From contig JAFABG010000002.1 of assembly GCA_023426145.1 (NCBI GenBank), positions 73,106 to 137,105 on the forward strand: a stretch of DNA of 64,000 bases, read 5' to 3'. Below the pieces are notes generated by a model. It saw only the letters and a list, made by a program, of their open reading frames with translations. It was not told the DNA's origin and did no database searches. This stretch comes from Bacteroidota bacterium (lineage in GTDB: Bacteria; Bacteroidota; Bacteroidia; Bacteroidales; Bacteroidaceae). The position numbers were made by a program, and so were the translations under genes. Positions 24,329 through 32,974 of the stretch are shown piece after piece (the stretch's first letter is position 1; each line of letters begins with the position of its first letter).

Positions 24329-25804
24329 ATGGCAAATCAGAATAAATTAGAAATCGGATTAATCGGTTTGGCAGTGATGGGCGAGAATCTTGCCTTGAAT
24401 ATGGAGAGTAAAGGATGGAATGTAGCTGTATATAATCGTACCGTTCCAGGTATAGAAGAAGGAGTCGTAGATCGTTTTGTGAATGGTCGAGCAAAGGGTA
24501 AAAACATTACAGGATTTACTGAAATTAAAAGTTTTGTAGACTCGATAGCTGCTCCGCGAAAAATCATGATGATGGTTCGTGCAGGTTCTCCAGTAGATGA
24601 ACTGATGGATCAGCTTTTCCCTTTACTTTCTCCGGGAGATATTTTGATTGATGGAGGTAATTCGAATTATGAAGATACGAATCGCCGTGTTAAACTAGCT
24701 GAATCTAAAGGCTTTCTATTTGTAGGTAGTGGCGTTTCGGGTGGTGAAGAAGGTGCTCTGAATGGTGCATCAATTATGCCTGGAGGATCAGAAAAAGCAT
24801 GGCCCGAAGTGAAACCCATTTTGCAAAGCATTGCGGCTAAAGCACCGGATGGCACTCCTTGTTGTCAATGGGTCGGCCCGGCCGGATCTGGGCATTTCGT
24901 TAAGATGATTCACAATGGTATTGAATATGGTGACATGCAACTGATTGCTGAAGCCTACTGGGTGATGAAGAACCTTATCGATATGACAAATGAGGAAATG
25001 GCAGATGTCTTTGCTCGTTGGAATGACGGTAAACTTCGTAGTTACCTCATTGAGATCACTTCTAATATCTTGCGACATAAAGAAAAATCGGGAGATTATC
25101 TTATTGATAAAATCTTGGATGCAGCCGGACAGAAAGGTACGGGTAAGTGGTCTGTCATCAATGCCATGGAGCTGGGTATGCCTTTAGGTTTGATTGCTAC
25201 GGCTGTTTTCGAACGTAGTTTGTCGGCACAAAAAGAATTGCGCCATGAAGCTGCAACGGAATTTGTAAGCAAGCATTCACAGCCTTTATATAATAAAGCA
25301 GAATTAGTCGATCAGATCTTCTCTGCTCTCTATGCTTCCAAATTAGTCTCTTATGCTCAGGGCTTTGCCGTGTTGCAACGTGCTTCCGACTCATTTGGAT
25401 GGAATCTTGACCTAGCTTCCGTAGCCCGTATGTGGCGTGGTGGATGTATTATCCGAAGTGTCTTTTTAAATGATATAGCTGCTGCTTTTGAAGGTGCTGA
25501 TAAACCTAAGCATTTGTTGCTTGCACCTTATTTTGCAAAGGAAATGAAAGCTTTGTTGCCCGAATGGAAAACGCTGGTGGCTGAAGCAATGAAAGAGGAA
25601 TTGCCTGTTCCGGCCTTCTCTTCTGCTTTGAACTATTTCTATTCGTTGACTTCCGCTGAGCTTCCTGCTAACTTGGTACAGGCTCAACGAGATTATTTCG
25701 GTGCACATACGTTTGAAAGAAAAGATGAAGTGCGCGGACAGTTCTTCCATGAAAACTGGACAGGACACGGTGGAGACACTAAATCTGGAACTTACAATGT
25801 TTAA
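24329..25804 (+). CDS. gnd: 6-phosphogluconate dehydrogenase, decarboxylating
   Basis: A 491-residue enzyme forming ribulose 5-phosphate, CO2 and NADPH from 6-phosphogluconate. The Rossmann motif GLIGLAVMGENLALN is at residues ~10-24, DGGNSNYEDTNRR and VGSGVSGGEEGA hold the substrate site, and the catalytic lysine is in GSGHFVKMIHNGIEYGDMQ. The open frame begins at a TTG two codons upstream (24323), but the ATG at 24329 gives the usual MANQNK-type start. First gene of gnd-zwf-pgl. Confidence 0.96.
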   Translation: MANQNKLEIGLIGLAVMGENLALNMESKGWNVAVYNRTVPGIEEGVVDRFVNGRAKGKNITGFTEIKSFVDSIAAPRKIMMMVRAGSPVDELMDQLFPLLSPGDILIDGGNSNYEDTNRRVKLAESKGFLFVGSGVSGGEEGALNGASIMPGGSEKAWPEVKPILQSIAAKAPDGTPCCQWVGPAGSGHFVKMIHNGIEYGDMQLIAEAYWVMKNLIDMTNEEMADVFARWNDGKLRSYLIEITSNILRHKEKSGDYLIDKILDAAGQKGTGKWSVINAMELGMPLGLIATAVFERSLSAQKELRHEAATEFVSKHSQPLYNKAELVDQIFSALYASKLVSYAQGFAVLQRASDSFGWNLDLASVARMWRGGCIIRSVFLNDIAAAFEGADKPKHLLLAPYFAKEMKALLPEWKTLVAEAMKEELPVPAFSSALNYFYSLTSAELPANLVQAQRDYFGAHTFERKDEVRGQFFHENWTGHGGDTKSGTYNV

Positions 25805-25900
25805 GACTACGCTTACAGACAGATCATGCTTGATGAAATCTTGATCTGTCTGCTGTGGCAAACTTATGATTAAGATAAAGAAAAAGTAAAAAATACGACG

Positions 25901-27397
25901 ATGGATAAATTTGCAATGATAATATTTGGTGCTTCCGGTGATTTGACTAAACGGAAGTTGATGCCTGCATTATATTCTTTATATCAAGATAAACGCTTGA
26001 CTGGAAATTTTTCAGTATTGGGAATAGGACGTACTGCTTATACCGATGACCAATACCGTTCCTATATACTTGATGAATTGCAGCGCTTTGTTAAACAGGA
26101 AGATCAAAACCTAGAGTTAATGTCTTCTTTTGTTTCTCATTTATATTATTTATCAATGGACCCGGCGAAAGCCGAAGGTTATGCTGAGCTGAAGACTCGT
26201 TTAGTAGCTCTCACTCATGAAGATGCTCCCGACAATTTGCTGTATTATTTAGCTACTCCGCCTTCTCTTTATGGAGTTGTGCCCTTGCATTTGAAAACAG
26301 CCGGATTGAATACTCCGCATTCGCGTATTATTGTTGAGAAACCTTTTGGTTATGATCTTGAATCAGCGCGTGAGTTGAATCAAATTTATTCTTCAGTGTT
26401 CGATGAACGTCAGATTTATCGTATTGATCATTTCTTAGGCAAAGAGACAGCACAGAATGTGCTTGCATTCCGTTTTGCAAATGGAGTGTTTGAACCTCTG
26501 TGGAATCGAAATTATATCGACTATGTGGAAATAACCGCTGTTGAAAATCTTGGTATTGAGCAACGTGGTGGATTTTATGAATCGGCCGGAGCGTTGCGCG
26601 ATATGGTGCAAAATCACCTGATTCAATTAGTGGCCTTAACCGCCATGGAACCGCCGGCAGTGTTCAATGCAGATACGTTCCGGAATGAAGTGGTGAAAGT
26701 TTATGAATCTTTGACTCCACTGACTGAGACTGACTTGAATGAACATATCGTTCGTGGACAATACACAGCTTCGGGAGTTAAAAAGGGATATCGTGAAGAA
26801 AAAGGGGTTGCACCGGACTCACGAACGGAAACTTATATTGCAATGAAATTGGGTATAAGCAACTGGCGCTGGAGTGGGGTACCATTTTATATTCGTACCG
26901 GTAAGCAGATGCCTACCAAAGTAACTGAAATCGTAGTTCACTTCCGCGAAACGCCTCATCAGATGTTTCGTTGTGCCAATGGTGACTGTGCAAAAGCCAA
27001 TAAATTGATCCTTAGACTGCAACCGAACGAAGGAATTGTGCTTAAGATTGGAATGAAACTTCCGGGAGCTGGATTCGAAGTTCGTCCTGTAGCCATGGAT
27101 TTCAGTTATTCACAGTTAGGCGGTGTTCCTAGTGGAGATGCTTATGCTCGTCTGATTGACGACTGTATTCAAGGTGATCCTACCTTGTTTACCCGTAGTG
27201 ATGCTGTTGAAGCTTCATGGAAATTCTTTGATCCGGTTCTACGTTACTGGAAAGACAATGTGGATGCTCCACTTTACGGCTATCCGGCAGGAACATGGGG
27301 ACCATTGGAAAGTGAAGCCATGATGAATGAACATGATGCGGAATGGACGAATCCATGTAAGAATTTAACACATACTGACCAATACTGTGAGCTATGA
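25901..27397 (+). CDS. zwf: Glucose-6-phosphate 1-dehydrogenase
   Basis: A 498-residue enzyme oxidising glucose 6-phosphate to 6-phosphogluconolactone with NADP. The coenzyme motif is IFGASGDLTKRKL near the N-terminus, the invariant active site RIDHFLGKE at about residues 174-182, and IVEKPFGYDLESA and FYIRTGKQMP further mark the family. It lies 96 bp after gnd. Its stop overlaps the start of pgl by 4 bp. Confidence 0.96.
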   Translation: MDKFAMIIFGASGDLTKRKLMPALYSLYQDKRLTGNFSVLGIGRTAYTDDQYRSYILDELQRFVKQEDQNLELMSSFVSHLYYLSMDPAKAEGYAELKTRLVALTHEDAPDNLLYYLATPPSLYGVVPLHLKTAGLNTPHSRIIVEKPFGYDLESARELNQIYSSVFDERQIYRIDHFLGKETAQNVLAFRFANGVFEPLWNRNYIDYVEITAVENLGIEQRGGFYESAGALRDMVQNHLIQLVALTAMEPPAVFNADTFRNEVVKVYESLTPLTETDLNEHIVRGQYTASGVKKGYREEKGVAPDSRTETYIAMKLGISNWRWSGVPFYIRTGKQMPTKVTEIVVHFRETPHQMFRCANGDCAKANKLILRLQPNEGIVLKIGMKLPGAGFEVRPVAMDFSYSQLGGVPSGDAYARLIDDCIQGDPTLFTRSDAVEASWKFFDPVLRYWKDNVDAPLYGYPAGTWGPLESEAMMNEHDAEWTNPCKNLTHTDQYCEL

Positions 27398-28116
27398 AAC
27401 TATCGATCTATCCCTCTTCCATTGAAACGGCTCGAGCTTTGATCCATTATATGGTAGAGCTCATCAACGCTGAACCTAAGAAAACGTTTAATATTGCAGT
27501 GAGTGGCGGAAGCACTCCTGCTTTATTATTTGATTTATGGGCTAATGATTATGTGGACATTACACCCTGGCAGCGAATCAAATTTTTCTGGGTAGACGAG
27601 CGTTGTGTTCCACCCGAAGATTCTGAAAGTAATTATGGTATGACTCGCTCATTGTTGTTGAGTGTAGCTCCTATCCCTTATGAGAATGTTTTTCGTATCC
27701 GTGGAGAGGAACAGCCCAATAAAGAGGCTCTTCGCTATTCTGAACTCGTGTGCAAAGAAGTTCCCTTAAAAGATGGACTCCCCGAATTTGACATAGTCCT
27801 ATTGGGAGCAGGAGACGATGGACATACCTCTTCTATTTTCCCAGGTCAGGAGGCTTTGCTCTCTTCAAAACTGATTTATGCAACCAGCATTCATCCTAGC
27901 AGTGGACAGAAAAGAATAGCTATGACCGGGCTTCCTATTTTGGCAGCTCGCCACATTGTTTTTCTGATTACCGGCAAATCTAAGGCCGATGTTGTTGCCG
28001 AAATCTGTCATTCCGGCGATACAGGGCCAGCAGCTTATATTGCTCATCATTCTCCGAATGTTGAACTTTATTTGGATGCTTTGGCAGCGGTAAATGTGCG
28101 TAAAAATAAGCTTTAG
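27394..28116 (+). CDS. pgl: 6-phosphogluconolactonase (DevB type)
   Basis: 240 residues. Hydrolyses 6-phosphogluconolactone, completing the oxidative pentose phosphate branch between zwf and gnd. AVSGGSTPALLFD, FFWVDERCVPPEDSESNYG and VLLGAGDDGHTSSIFPG are the family signatures. The ATG lies inside the zwf stop codon (ATGA), so the two are translationally coupled. It converges on the radical SAM gene 14 bp away. Confidence 0.94.
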   Translation: MKLSIYPSSIETARALIHYMVELINAEPKKTFNIAVSGGSTPALLFDLWANDYVDITPWQRIKFFWVDERCVPPEDSESNYGMTRSLLLSVAPIPYENVFRIRGEEQPNKEALRYSELVCKEVPLKDGLPEFDIVLLGAGDDGHTSSIFPGQEALLSSKLIYATSIHPSSGQKRIAMTGLPILAARHIVFLITGKSKADVVAEICHSGDTGPAAYIAHHSPNVELYLDALAAVNVRKNKL

Positions 28117-28130
28117 TGCAAGATTTTTAG

Positions 28131-29768
28131 TTACCTTTTGGCTTTAAATACTGGTTCTGCTTTTTGAATTTCCGATTCAAATCCGAACCAGTAGCCATTT
28201 CCTTCTTCACCAATAGGAAGGAAACACAATCGTAGATTTTCGTGATATACTCCTCTTATCACTTCCCAACTATCAGGGGGAGTTTGGCGTTTTGTTTTCA
28301 CTTTCTCGGCCGGTGCTTTCTTTAACGACATGCCAGCTTCAATCCATGCCATGCTTACTTGATCGGTATAATCAGGATAATACTGTTTGCAGAAATTGTA
28401 AAGGATGAGCCCGCGTTTTTCTAAACTCAAAGGGGTATCAATCACATTCGTTTCTACTAAATGGTCGAGTAGTCTTGGTAAGAAATCAACGTTTTCTAAG
28501 AGTAAGATCTGGGTGATCTGTCGCCAGGTCACTGTGTTGTAAAAGCCATCTAAGAGACGAGACAAATGGTGGGCTGTTTGCAATTCTTCCACAGATATTT
28601 CTTGCGTTTGCAACACTTCATAAGGAGGGAGAGGTGAGTACTGGATGCCCAGTTCGGCAGCTCTTCTGCGCATTTCGGTGCCGGGAAGTAGCTTCAGCGA
28701 TTCGAGTTGAATCTCGCCTGCACCATATTCGGCAAGCGTGCGGACATCTTCGAATATTTCCGATAAATGATAAAGGGGCAGTCCGGCGATGAGATCAGCA
28801 TGAGTTTCCATGTTTTTCAGCGCACAAAGATATTTCAATCCCTCAAGTGCATCAGATAATTTCCCCATTCGACGGCTTTTCTCCAATACAGGTTCCCGAA
28901 GGCTTTGAATCCCTGCTTCGAGGTGTAATAATCCTGCCGGTAGAGCGGCTAGTTCCTCTTTCAATTCTTGAGAGAGAAGCGCCGGATGAATCTCCAAATG
29001 AAAACAAATATCCGGAGCATACTCACAGAAAAGATGTAGTAGTTCTTTTGCTCGCTTGTTGTTGTAGTTGAAAGTACGGTCTAGTACGCGTACGTTCTTG
29101 ATGCCATGCGCATGGATTTCATTCAAACGCTCTCGAATGGCCTCTAATGAAATGTTTCGAACCGGTTTTTCACCTCCACTCACACAAAAGGCACAAGTGT
29201 TGAAGCATCCTCGGGTGGTTTCTAGTTGCACAAAAGGCTTGCTCCAATTAAAAAATGAACTTGATTCGGGTGGGGCTAGTTGTGAGAAATTCATCACTCT
29301 GGCTATGCCATTGTCTTGATATTGCCCAGATTCGCTGAGAAAGCACAATCCGGTAATAGATTTCCATTCCTCAACCGGATGATTCCAAACGCTTAGCCAG
29401 GCAGGAAAAACTTCTTCTCCCTCTCCACGGAACACGCCGCTCACAAATTCGTTCTTTCTTAAGAAAGCTTCATTGTCTCCCAAAAACTCCGGGCCTCCAA
29501 GCATGATGCAGCAATGTGGAAGTAAGGCTTTGGCACGCGAAACGATGTGTAACAGTTGTTCATGATTGAACAGCCAATTGGTGGCAGCGATGATATCGGG
29601 CTGCTGATGATAGATTTGATTGACAATCATACCCAGATTTTCATTGATAGTTGCCGACACTATACACCAATCGATGGAAGTGTCATGCTTTATTTGAGCA
29701 TGTAATGCTGGTAATGCGAGTGATGAATGAGCGTATGAACTGTTTAAATCAAGCCAAAGAAGTTTCAT
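28131..29768 (-). CDS. B12-binding-domain radical SAM protein
   Basis: A 545-residue protein. The N-terminal ~150 residues form a cobalamin-binding-like Rossmann domain (PDIIAATNWLFNHEQL, IMLGGPEFLGDN, FRGEGEEVFP) without the DxHxxG motif, so B12 may not be bound. The radical SAM core follows with CFNTCAFC (CX3CX2C, about residues 187-194), EAGIQSL and DLIAGLP. The C-terminal ~170 residues resemble the DUF4080 extension often found in these proteins. The substrate is unknown. Monocistronic; its start is divergent from the 29880 lipoprotein. Confidence 0.85.
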   Translation of the reverse strand: MKLLWLDLNSSYAHSSLALPALHAQIKHDTSIDWCIVSATINENLGMIVNQIYHQQPDIIAATNWLFNHEQLLHIVSRAKALLPHCCIMLGGPEFLGDNEAFLRKNEFVSGVFRGEGEEVFPAWLSVWNHPVEEWKSITGLCFLSESGQYQDNGIARVMNFSQLAPPESSSFFNWSKPFVQLETTRGCFNTCAFCVSGGEKPVRNISLEAIRERLNEIHAHGIKNVRVLDRTFNYNNKRAKELLHLFCEYAPDICFHLEIHPALLSQELKEELAALPAGLLHLEAGIQSLREPVLEKSRRMGKLSDALEGLKYLCALKNMETHADLIAGLPLYHLSEIFEDVRTLAEYGAGEIQLESLKLLPGTEMRRRAAELGIQYSPLPPYEVLQTQEISVEELQTAHHLSRLLDGFYNTVTWRQITQILLLENVDFLPRLLDHLVETNVIDTPLSLEKRGLILYNFCKQYYPDYTDQVSMAWIEAGMSLKKAPAEKVKTKRQTPPDSWEVIRGVYHENLRLCFLPIGEEGNGYWFGFESEIQKAEPVFKAKR

Positions 29769-29842
29769 TAGGAATTTTTATTGTTAATGGGGCAAAGGTA
29801 CAAAAAACTTATCTCTTGAGAGGTAAAGTAAAATAAAAACGC

Positions 29843-29850
29843 TAATTTTG
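29843..29850 (+). promoter_or_regulatory. Promoter -7 box of the 29880 lipoprotein
   Basis: TAATTTTG (TANNTTTG), 29 bp before the ATG. Confidence 0.55.
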
Positions 29851-29879
29851 CAATATTAAACGTAATAAACTAGATATTT

Positions 29880-30302
29880 ATGAGAACTCTAAGAAAATAC
29901 GGAAGTGTTTTATTGTTGTTAACTGTGTTAATTGGCTTTACCTCGTGTGAAGATGACGAAACGATTTTCGATGAAATAGTTGGCCGTACTTGGGTAGGCG
30001 ATCTGGGATTTCAATCTAACGATGGTTATAGAGATCCTCTCGAAAGTGGTGTCTATTTTGGTTCTGATGGATTTGGTGAGGATCAGCTTTATTATTATGA
30101 TAATGGTGGACGTTATGGAAATTCACTTCGTTTGCAATGGAGAGTGGCTGACGGTTCTATCTTTATAGATTATGGTAATGTTGCTCCTTTACGCGAATTG
30201 AGAGATGTTTATGTAAGAAATGGCCGTTTAAATGGAAGTTTGTATATTGATGATGGTATTGATGTCTTCTATTACGGTGAAGTGGAACTGCGCATGCAAT
30301 AA
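29880..30302 (+). CDS. Small lipoprotein of unknown function (paralogue of 13330-13773)
   Basis: 140 residues with a lipoprotein signal (LLTVLIGFTSC) and an acidic linker (EDDETIFDEIVG). It shares RTWV, a run of short strands, IFIDYG and LRDVYVRNGRLNGSLY with the lipoprotein at 13330. No domain is recognised. Own promoter; a long bidirectional terminator separates it from the pseudouridine synthase gene. Confidence 0.75.
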   Translation: MRTLRKYGSVLLLLTVLIGFTSCEDDETIFDEIVGRTWVGDLGFQSNDGYRDPLESGVYFGSDGFGEDQLYYYDNGGRYGNSLRLQWRVADGSIFIDYGNVAPLRELRDVYVRNGRLNGSLYIDDGIDVFYYGEVELRMQ

Positions 30303-30330
30303 TTCATTTGCTTGAATAAAGTTTTCATAG

Positions 30331-30393
30331 AAAAGAATAGGCGTAAAAAAAGAGGGTACACAAAGTATCCTCTTTTTTTATGCCTATTCTTTT
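30331..30393. terminator. Bidirectional terminator
   Basis: Long inverted repeat (AAAAGAATAGGCGTAAAAAAAGAGG with its near-complement) with A and T tracts on both sides, between the 3' ends of the lipoprotein (+) and the pseudouridine synthase (-). Its end touches the latter's stop codon. Confidence 0.85.
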
Positions 30394-31313
30394 TATTTCT
30401 TTAAAAATAGCTTTTTGAAATCTCCCGGATAAGGAGTTTCAAACTCCATTATATCTCCCGTTACCGGATGATAAAAACAAAGCTTAAAAGCGTGAAGTGC
30501 TAATCTTCCAATCGGGTTTGGAGCATCTTCGCCTCCATATCTACCATCACCAATAATTGGATGTCCCAGATCCTGCATGTGAACGCGGATCTGATTCTTG
30601 CGTCCAGTTTCTAGATCAAGTTCCAATAAAGAAAATCCGTTTGCACGTTTGATGGTTCTATAGTGAGTGATCGATTTCGACCCTCCGTCATCATATTCGC
30701 TTGAACTAACATAAAGCGTTCTGTCGGTGAGCCATGAAACTACAGTATCATAGTCTTTTTCCATTGTACCTTCTACTACAGCCACATACCGACGGTCTGT
30801 GACGATATCGTGCCAGTTATCACGCAAGGTCCGTTGCGTTTTCTCATCTTTGGCAAACATCATCAAGCCTGATGTATCTCTATCTAGTCGGTGAACAATA
30901 TATATTCGGTGCTGTCTGCCCGAACGCTGTACATATTCATTCAGAATGGTATAAGCAGTGCGTTCTTTCTGTCTCTCAGTGTTGACAGACAACAAACCTT
31001 GCATCTTTTCCACCACAATGATATAAGCATCTTCGTATACAATCTTCAGCAATCGGTTGTTAAATTCCTTTTTTCCTCTCTCCTTGCTGATTTGTACTTT
31101 CATTCCCGCTTTTAGTGGGAAGTTGAATTGAGTAGTGATAACGTTGTCCACAAATACCACCCGCTTACTTAATAGCGATTTCAATTTAGTGCGGCTTGCA
31201 TCCGGCATTTTGGCAGTAAGAAACTCCATGAGTTCCATGGGTTCTTTTACTGCATAATTGGTATATTGTGCCCGTACTTTTTCGGCAGGGGTTCTTCTTG
31301 GCCTTTTTTCCAT
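30393..31313 (-). CDS. RluA-family pseudouridine synthase
   Basis: A 306-residue RNA-modifying enzyme. The N-terminal ~90 residues are S4-like (TKLKSLLSKRVVFVDNVI, AGMKVQISK); the catalytic domain carries HRLDRDTSGLMMFAK with the nucleophilic aspartate, then RRYVAVVEG and ETGRKNQIRVHM. Which rRNA or tRNA uridine it modifies cannot be told. It lies 43 bp after rlmD on the same strand and is probably co-transcribed with it as an RNA-modification operon. Confidence 0.9.
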   Translation of the reverse strand: MEKRPRRTPAEKVRAQYTNYAVKEPMELMEFLTAKMPDASRTKLKSLLSKRVVFVDNVITTQFNFPLKAGMKVQISKERGKKEFNNRLLKIVYEDAYIIVVEKMQGLLSVNTERQKERTAYTILNEYVQRSGRQHRIYIVHRLDRDTSGLMMFAKDEKTQRTLRDNWHDIVTDRRYVAVVEGTMEKDYDTVVSWLTDRTLYVSSSEYDDGGSKSITHYRTIKRANGFSLLELDLETGRKNQIRVHMQDLGHPIIGDGRYGGEDAPNPIGRLALHAFKLCFYHPVTGDIMEFETPYPGDFKKLFLKK

Positions 31314-31356
31314 TTTCTTTTGTCTTTAGCGTTTATTGCACACTCTTTTTCATCTA

Positions 31357-32775
31357 CTATCGAAGTTCCAGTAGCACCACATTCTCAACATGATGCGTAT
31401 GAGGGAACATATCAACAGGTTGAACAGCTTTCACTGCATATTTTCCATCCAGTAGTTGCAAGTCGCGTGCCTGAGTAGCAGGGTTACAGCTTACATAAAC
31501 AATTCTTTTGGGTTCAGCAAATAGTATGACATCTACTACATCTTGGTGCATACCAGCTCTTGGAGGGTCAGTGATGATCACATCCGGACGACCGTGCTCA
31601 TTGATGAATTCTTGAGTCAGTATATCCTTCATGTCACCAGCATAAAACAACGCATTCTCGATGTGGTTGATTTCTGCATTGACTTTTGCATCCTCAATGG
31701 CTTCAGGTACATACTCAATACCGATAACCTGGCGTGCTTTGCTTGCCACAAAATTAGCAATTGTTCCTGTACCGGTGTAGAGGTCATAGACTAATTCTTC
31801 TCCGGTTAATCCAGCAAAATTGCGAGCTATCTTATATAAATTGTAAGCTTGATCAGAGTTCGTTTGATAGAATGATTTCGGACCTATTTTAAAATGTAGT
31901 CCTTCCATTTCTTCGAACATGTGGTCTTTGCCTTTGAACACATTGACATCCAAGTCGTTGATGGTATCATTACACTTATTATTAATAATGTATAGGAGCG
32001 AAGTAATCTCAGGAAAGGAGTCAGCAACAAACTGTAACAACTGTTTGAATAGATCCATTTCATGATCTTCCGTGATTTTACAAATAATGATCACCATCAA
32101 TTCTCCGGTAGAAGATGTACGGACGATCATATTGCGAAGCATACCTTCTTGCGAACGAAGATTGATGAATGAGTAATTGTGATCGTAAGCATAATCACGT
32201 ACGGCATTACGAATGCGGTTCGAAATGTCGTCTTGCAACCAGCACTTCTCTATAGCCAATACTTTATCGAACGCTCCGGGAATGTGAAACCCTACTGCAT
32301 TCATTTGATCATACTTCACGTCTTGCTTCACTTCTTCATAGGTGAGCCAACGTTTATTAGAAAAGGTGAATTCAAGTTTGTTACGGTAGAATTCAGTTTT
32401 AGCAGAACCTAGGATAGGAGAAATCTCCGGAAGTTCAATTTTACCGATTCTTCTGAGGTTATCTTCTACTTGTTGCTGTTTATATTTGATTTGTTCTTCA
32501 TAAGGAAGTACTTGCCATTTGCAACCCCCACATACGCCATAATGCTCGCAGAAAGGAACGGCACGCAGAGGCGACTGTTCATGAATTTTCACAGCTTCAG
32601 CTTCAGCGTATTTATTTTTTTTGCGCTTGATTTGCAGATCTACTACATCACCCGGTACAACGTAAGGAACAAAAATCACCAGGTCGTTCACTTTTGCTAT
32701 GGCTTTTCCTTCGGCAGCCACATCCGTAATTGTCACTTTCTCCAATAGGGGAAGTTCTTTTTTCTTTCTTGCCAC
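31357..32775 (-). CDS. rlmD: 23S rRNA (uracil-5-)-methyltransferase RlmD/TrmA family
   Basis: A 472-residue enzyme. An N-terminal TRAM domain (ITDVAAEGKAIAKVNDLVIF) is followed by the iron-sulfur cysteines C76, C82, C85 (CEHYGVCGGC). The methyltransferase domain has DLYTGTGTIANF for SAM, DPPRAGM, and the catalytic cysteine in VSCNPATQARDL. It methylates a uracil in 23S rRNA (RlmD-like) using SAM; distinction from RlmC or TrmA is by similarity only. The start is GTG: no in-frame ATG or TTG exists before an upstream stop, and the -7 box at 32803-32810 supports it. Confidence 0.88.
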   Translation of the reverse strand: MARKKKELPLLEKVTITDVAAEGKAIAKVNDLVIFVPYVVPGDVVDLQIKRKKNKYAEAEAVKIHEQSPLRAVPFCEHYGVCGGCKWQVLPYEEQIKYKQQQVEDNLRRIGKIELPEISPILGSAKTEFYRNKLEFTFSNKRWLTYEEVKQDVKYDQMNAVGFHIPGAFDKVLAIEKCWLQDDISNRIRNAVRDYAYDHNYSFINLRSQEGMLRNMIVRTSSTGELMVIIICKITEDHEMDLFKQLLQFVADSFPEITSLLYIINNKCNDTINDLDVNVFKGKDHMFEEMEGLHFKIGPKSFYQTNSDQAYNLYKIARNFAGLTGEELVYDLYTGTGTIANFVASKARQVIGIEYVPEAIEDAKVNAEINHIENALFYAGDMKDILTQEFINEHGRPDVIITDPPRAGMHQDVVDVILFAEPKRIVYVSCNPATQARDLQLLDGKYAVKAVQPVDMFPHTHHVENVVLLELR

Positions 32776-32802
32776 TTTTACACCAATCTAATAATTACGT
32801 TG

Positions 32803-32810
32803 CAAAAGTA
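32803..32810 (-). promoter_or_regulatory. Promoter -7 box of rlmD
   Basis: Minus strand TACTTTTG, 27 bp before the GTG start. Confidence 0.6.
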
Positions 32811-32925
32811 GGTATTTTTTTTGGAAAAAATATGGCTATATAAAAATATTCCAGATTGTAATCTCCAAATAACATTTTACTTAAAACTTTTTTATCCAAA
32901 TGTTTTCAAGTTTCCGAAATATAAT

Positions 32926-32933
32926 TAGATTTG
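32926..32933 (+). promoter_or_regulatory. Promoter -7 box of ppdK
   Basis: TAGATTTG (TANNTTTG), 41 bp before the ATG at 32975 and downstream of the frame's first ATG (32900), which therefore is not the start. Confidence 0.65.
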
Positions 32934-32974
32934 CGAAAAGAAAAAAGCAAAATGTAACTTTAAAACACAATATT

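Noticed and set aside
32900..32974. Longer pyruvate phosphate dikinase starting at 32900
   Set aside because: The upstream 25 codons span the promoter -7 box at 32926-32933 and do not belong to the family.
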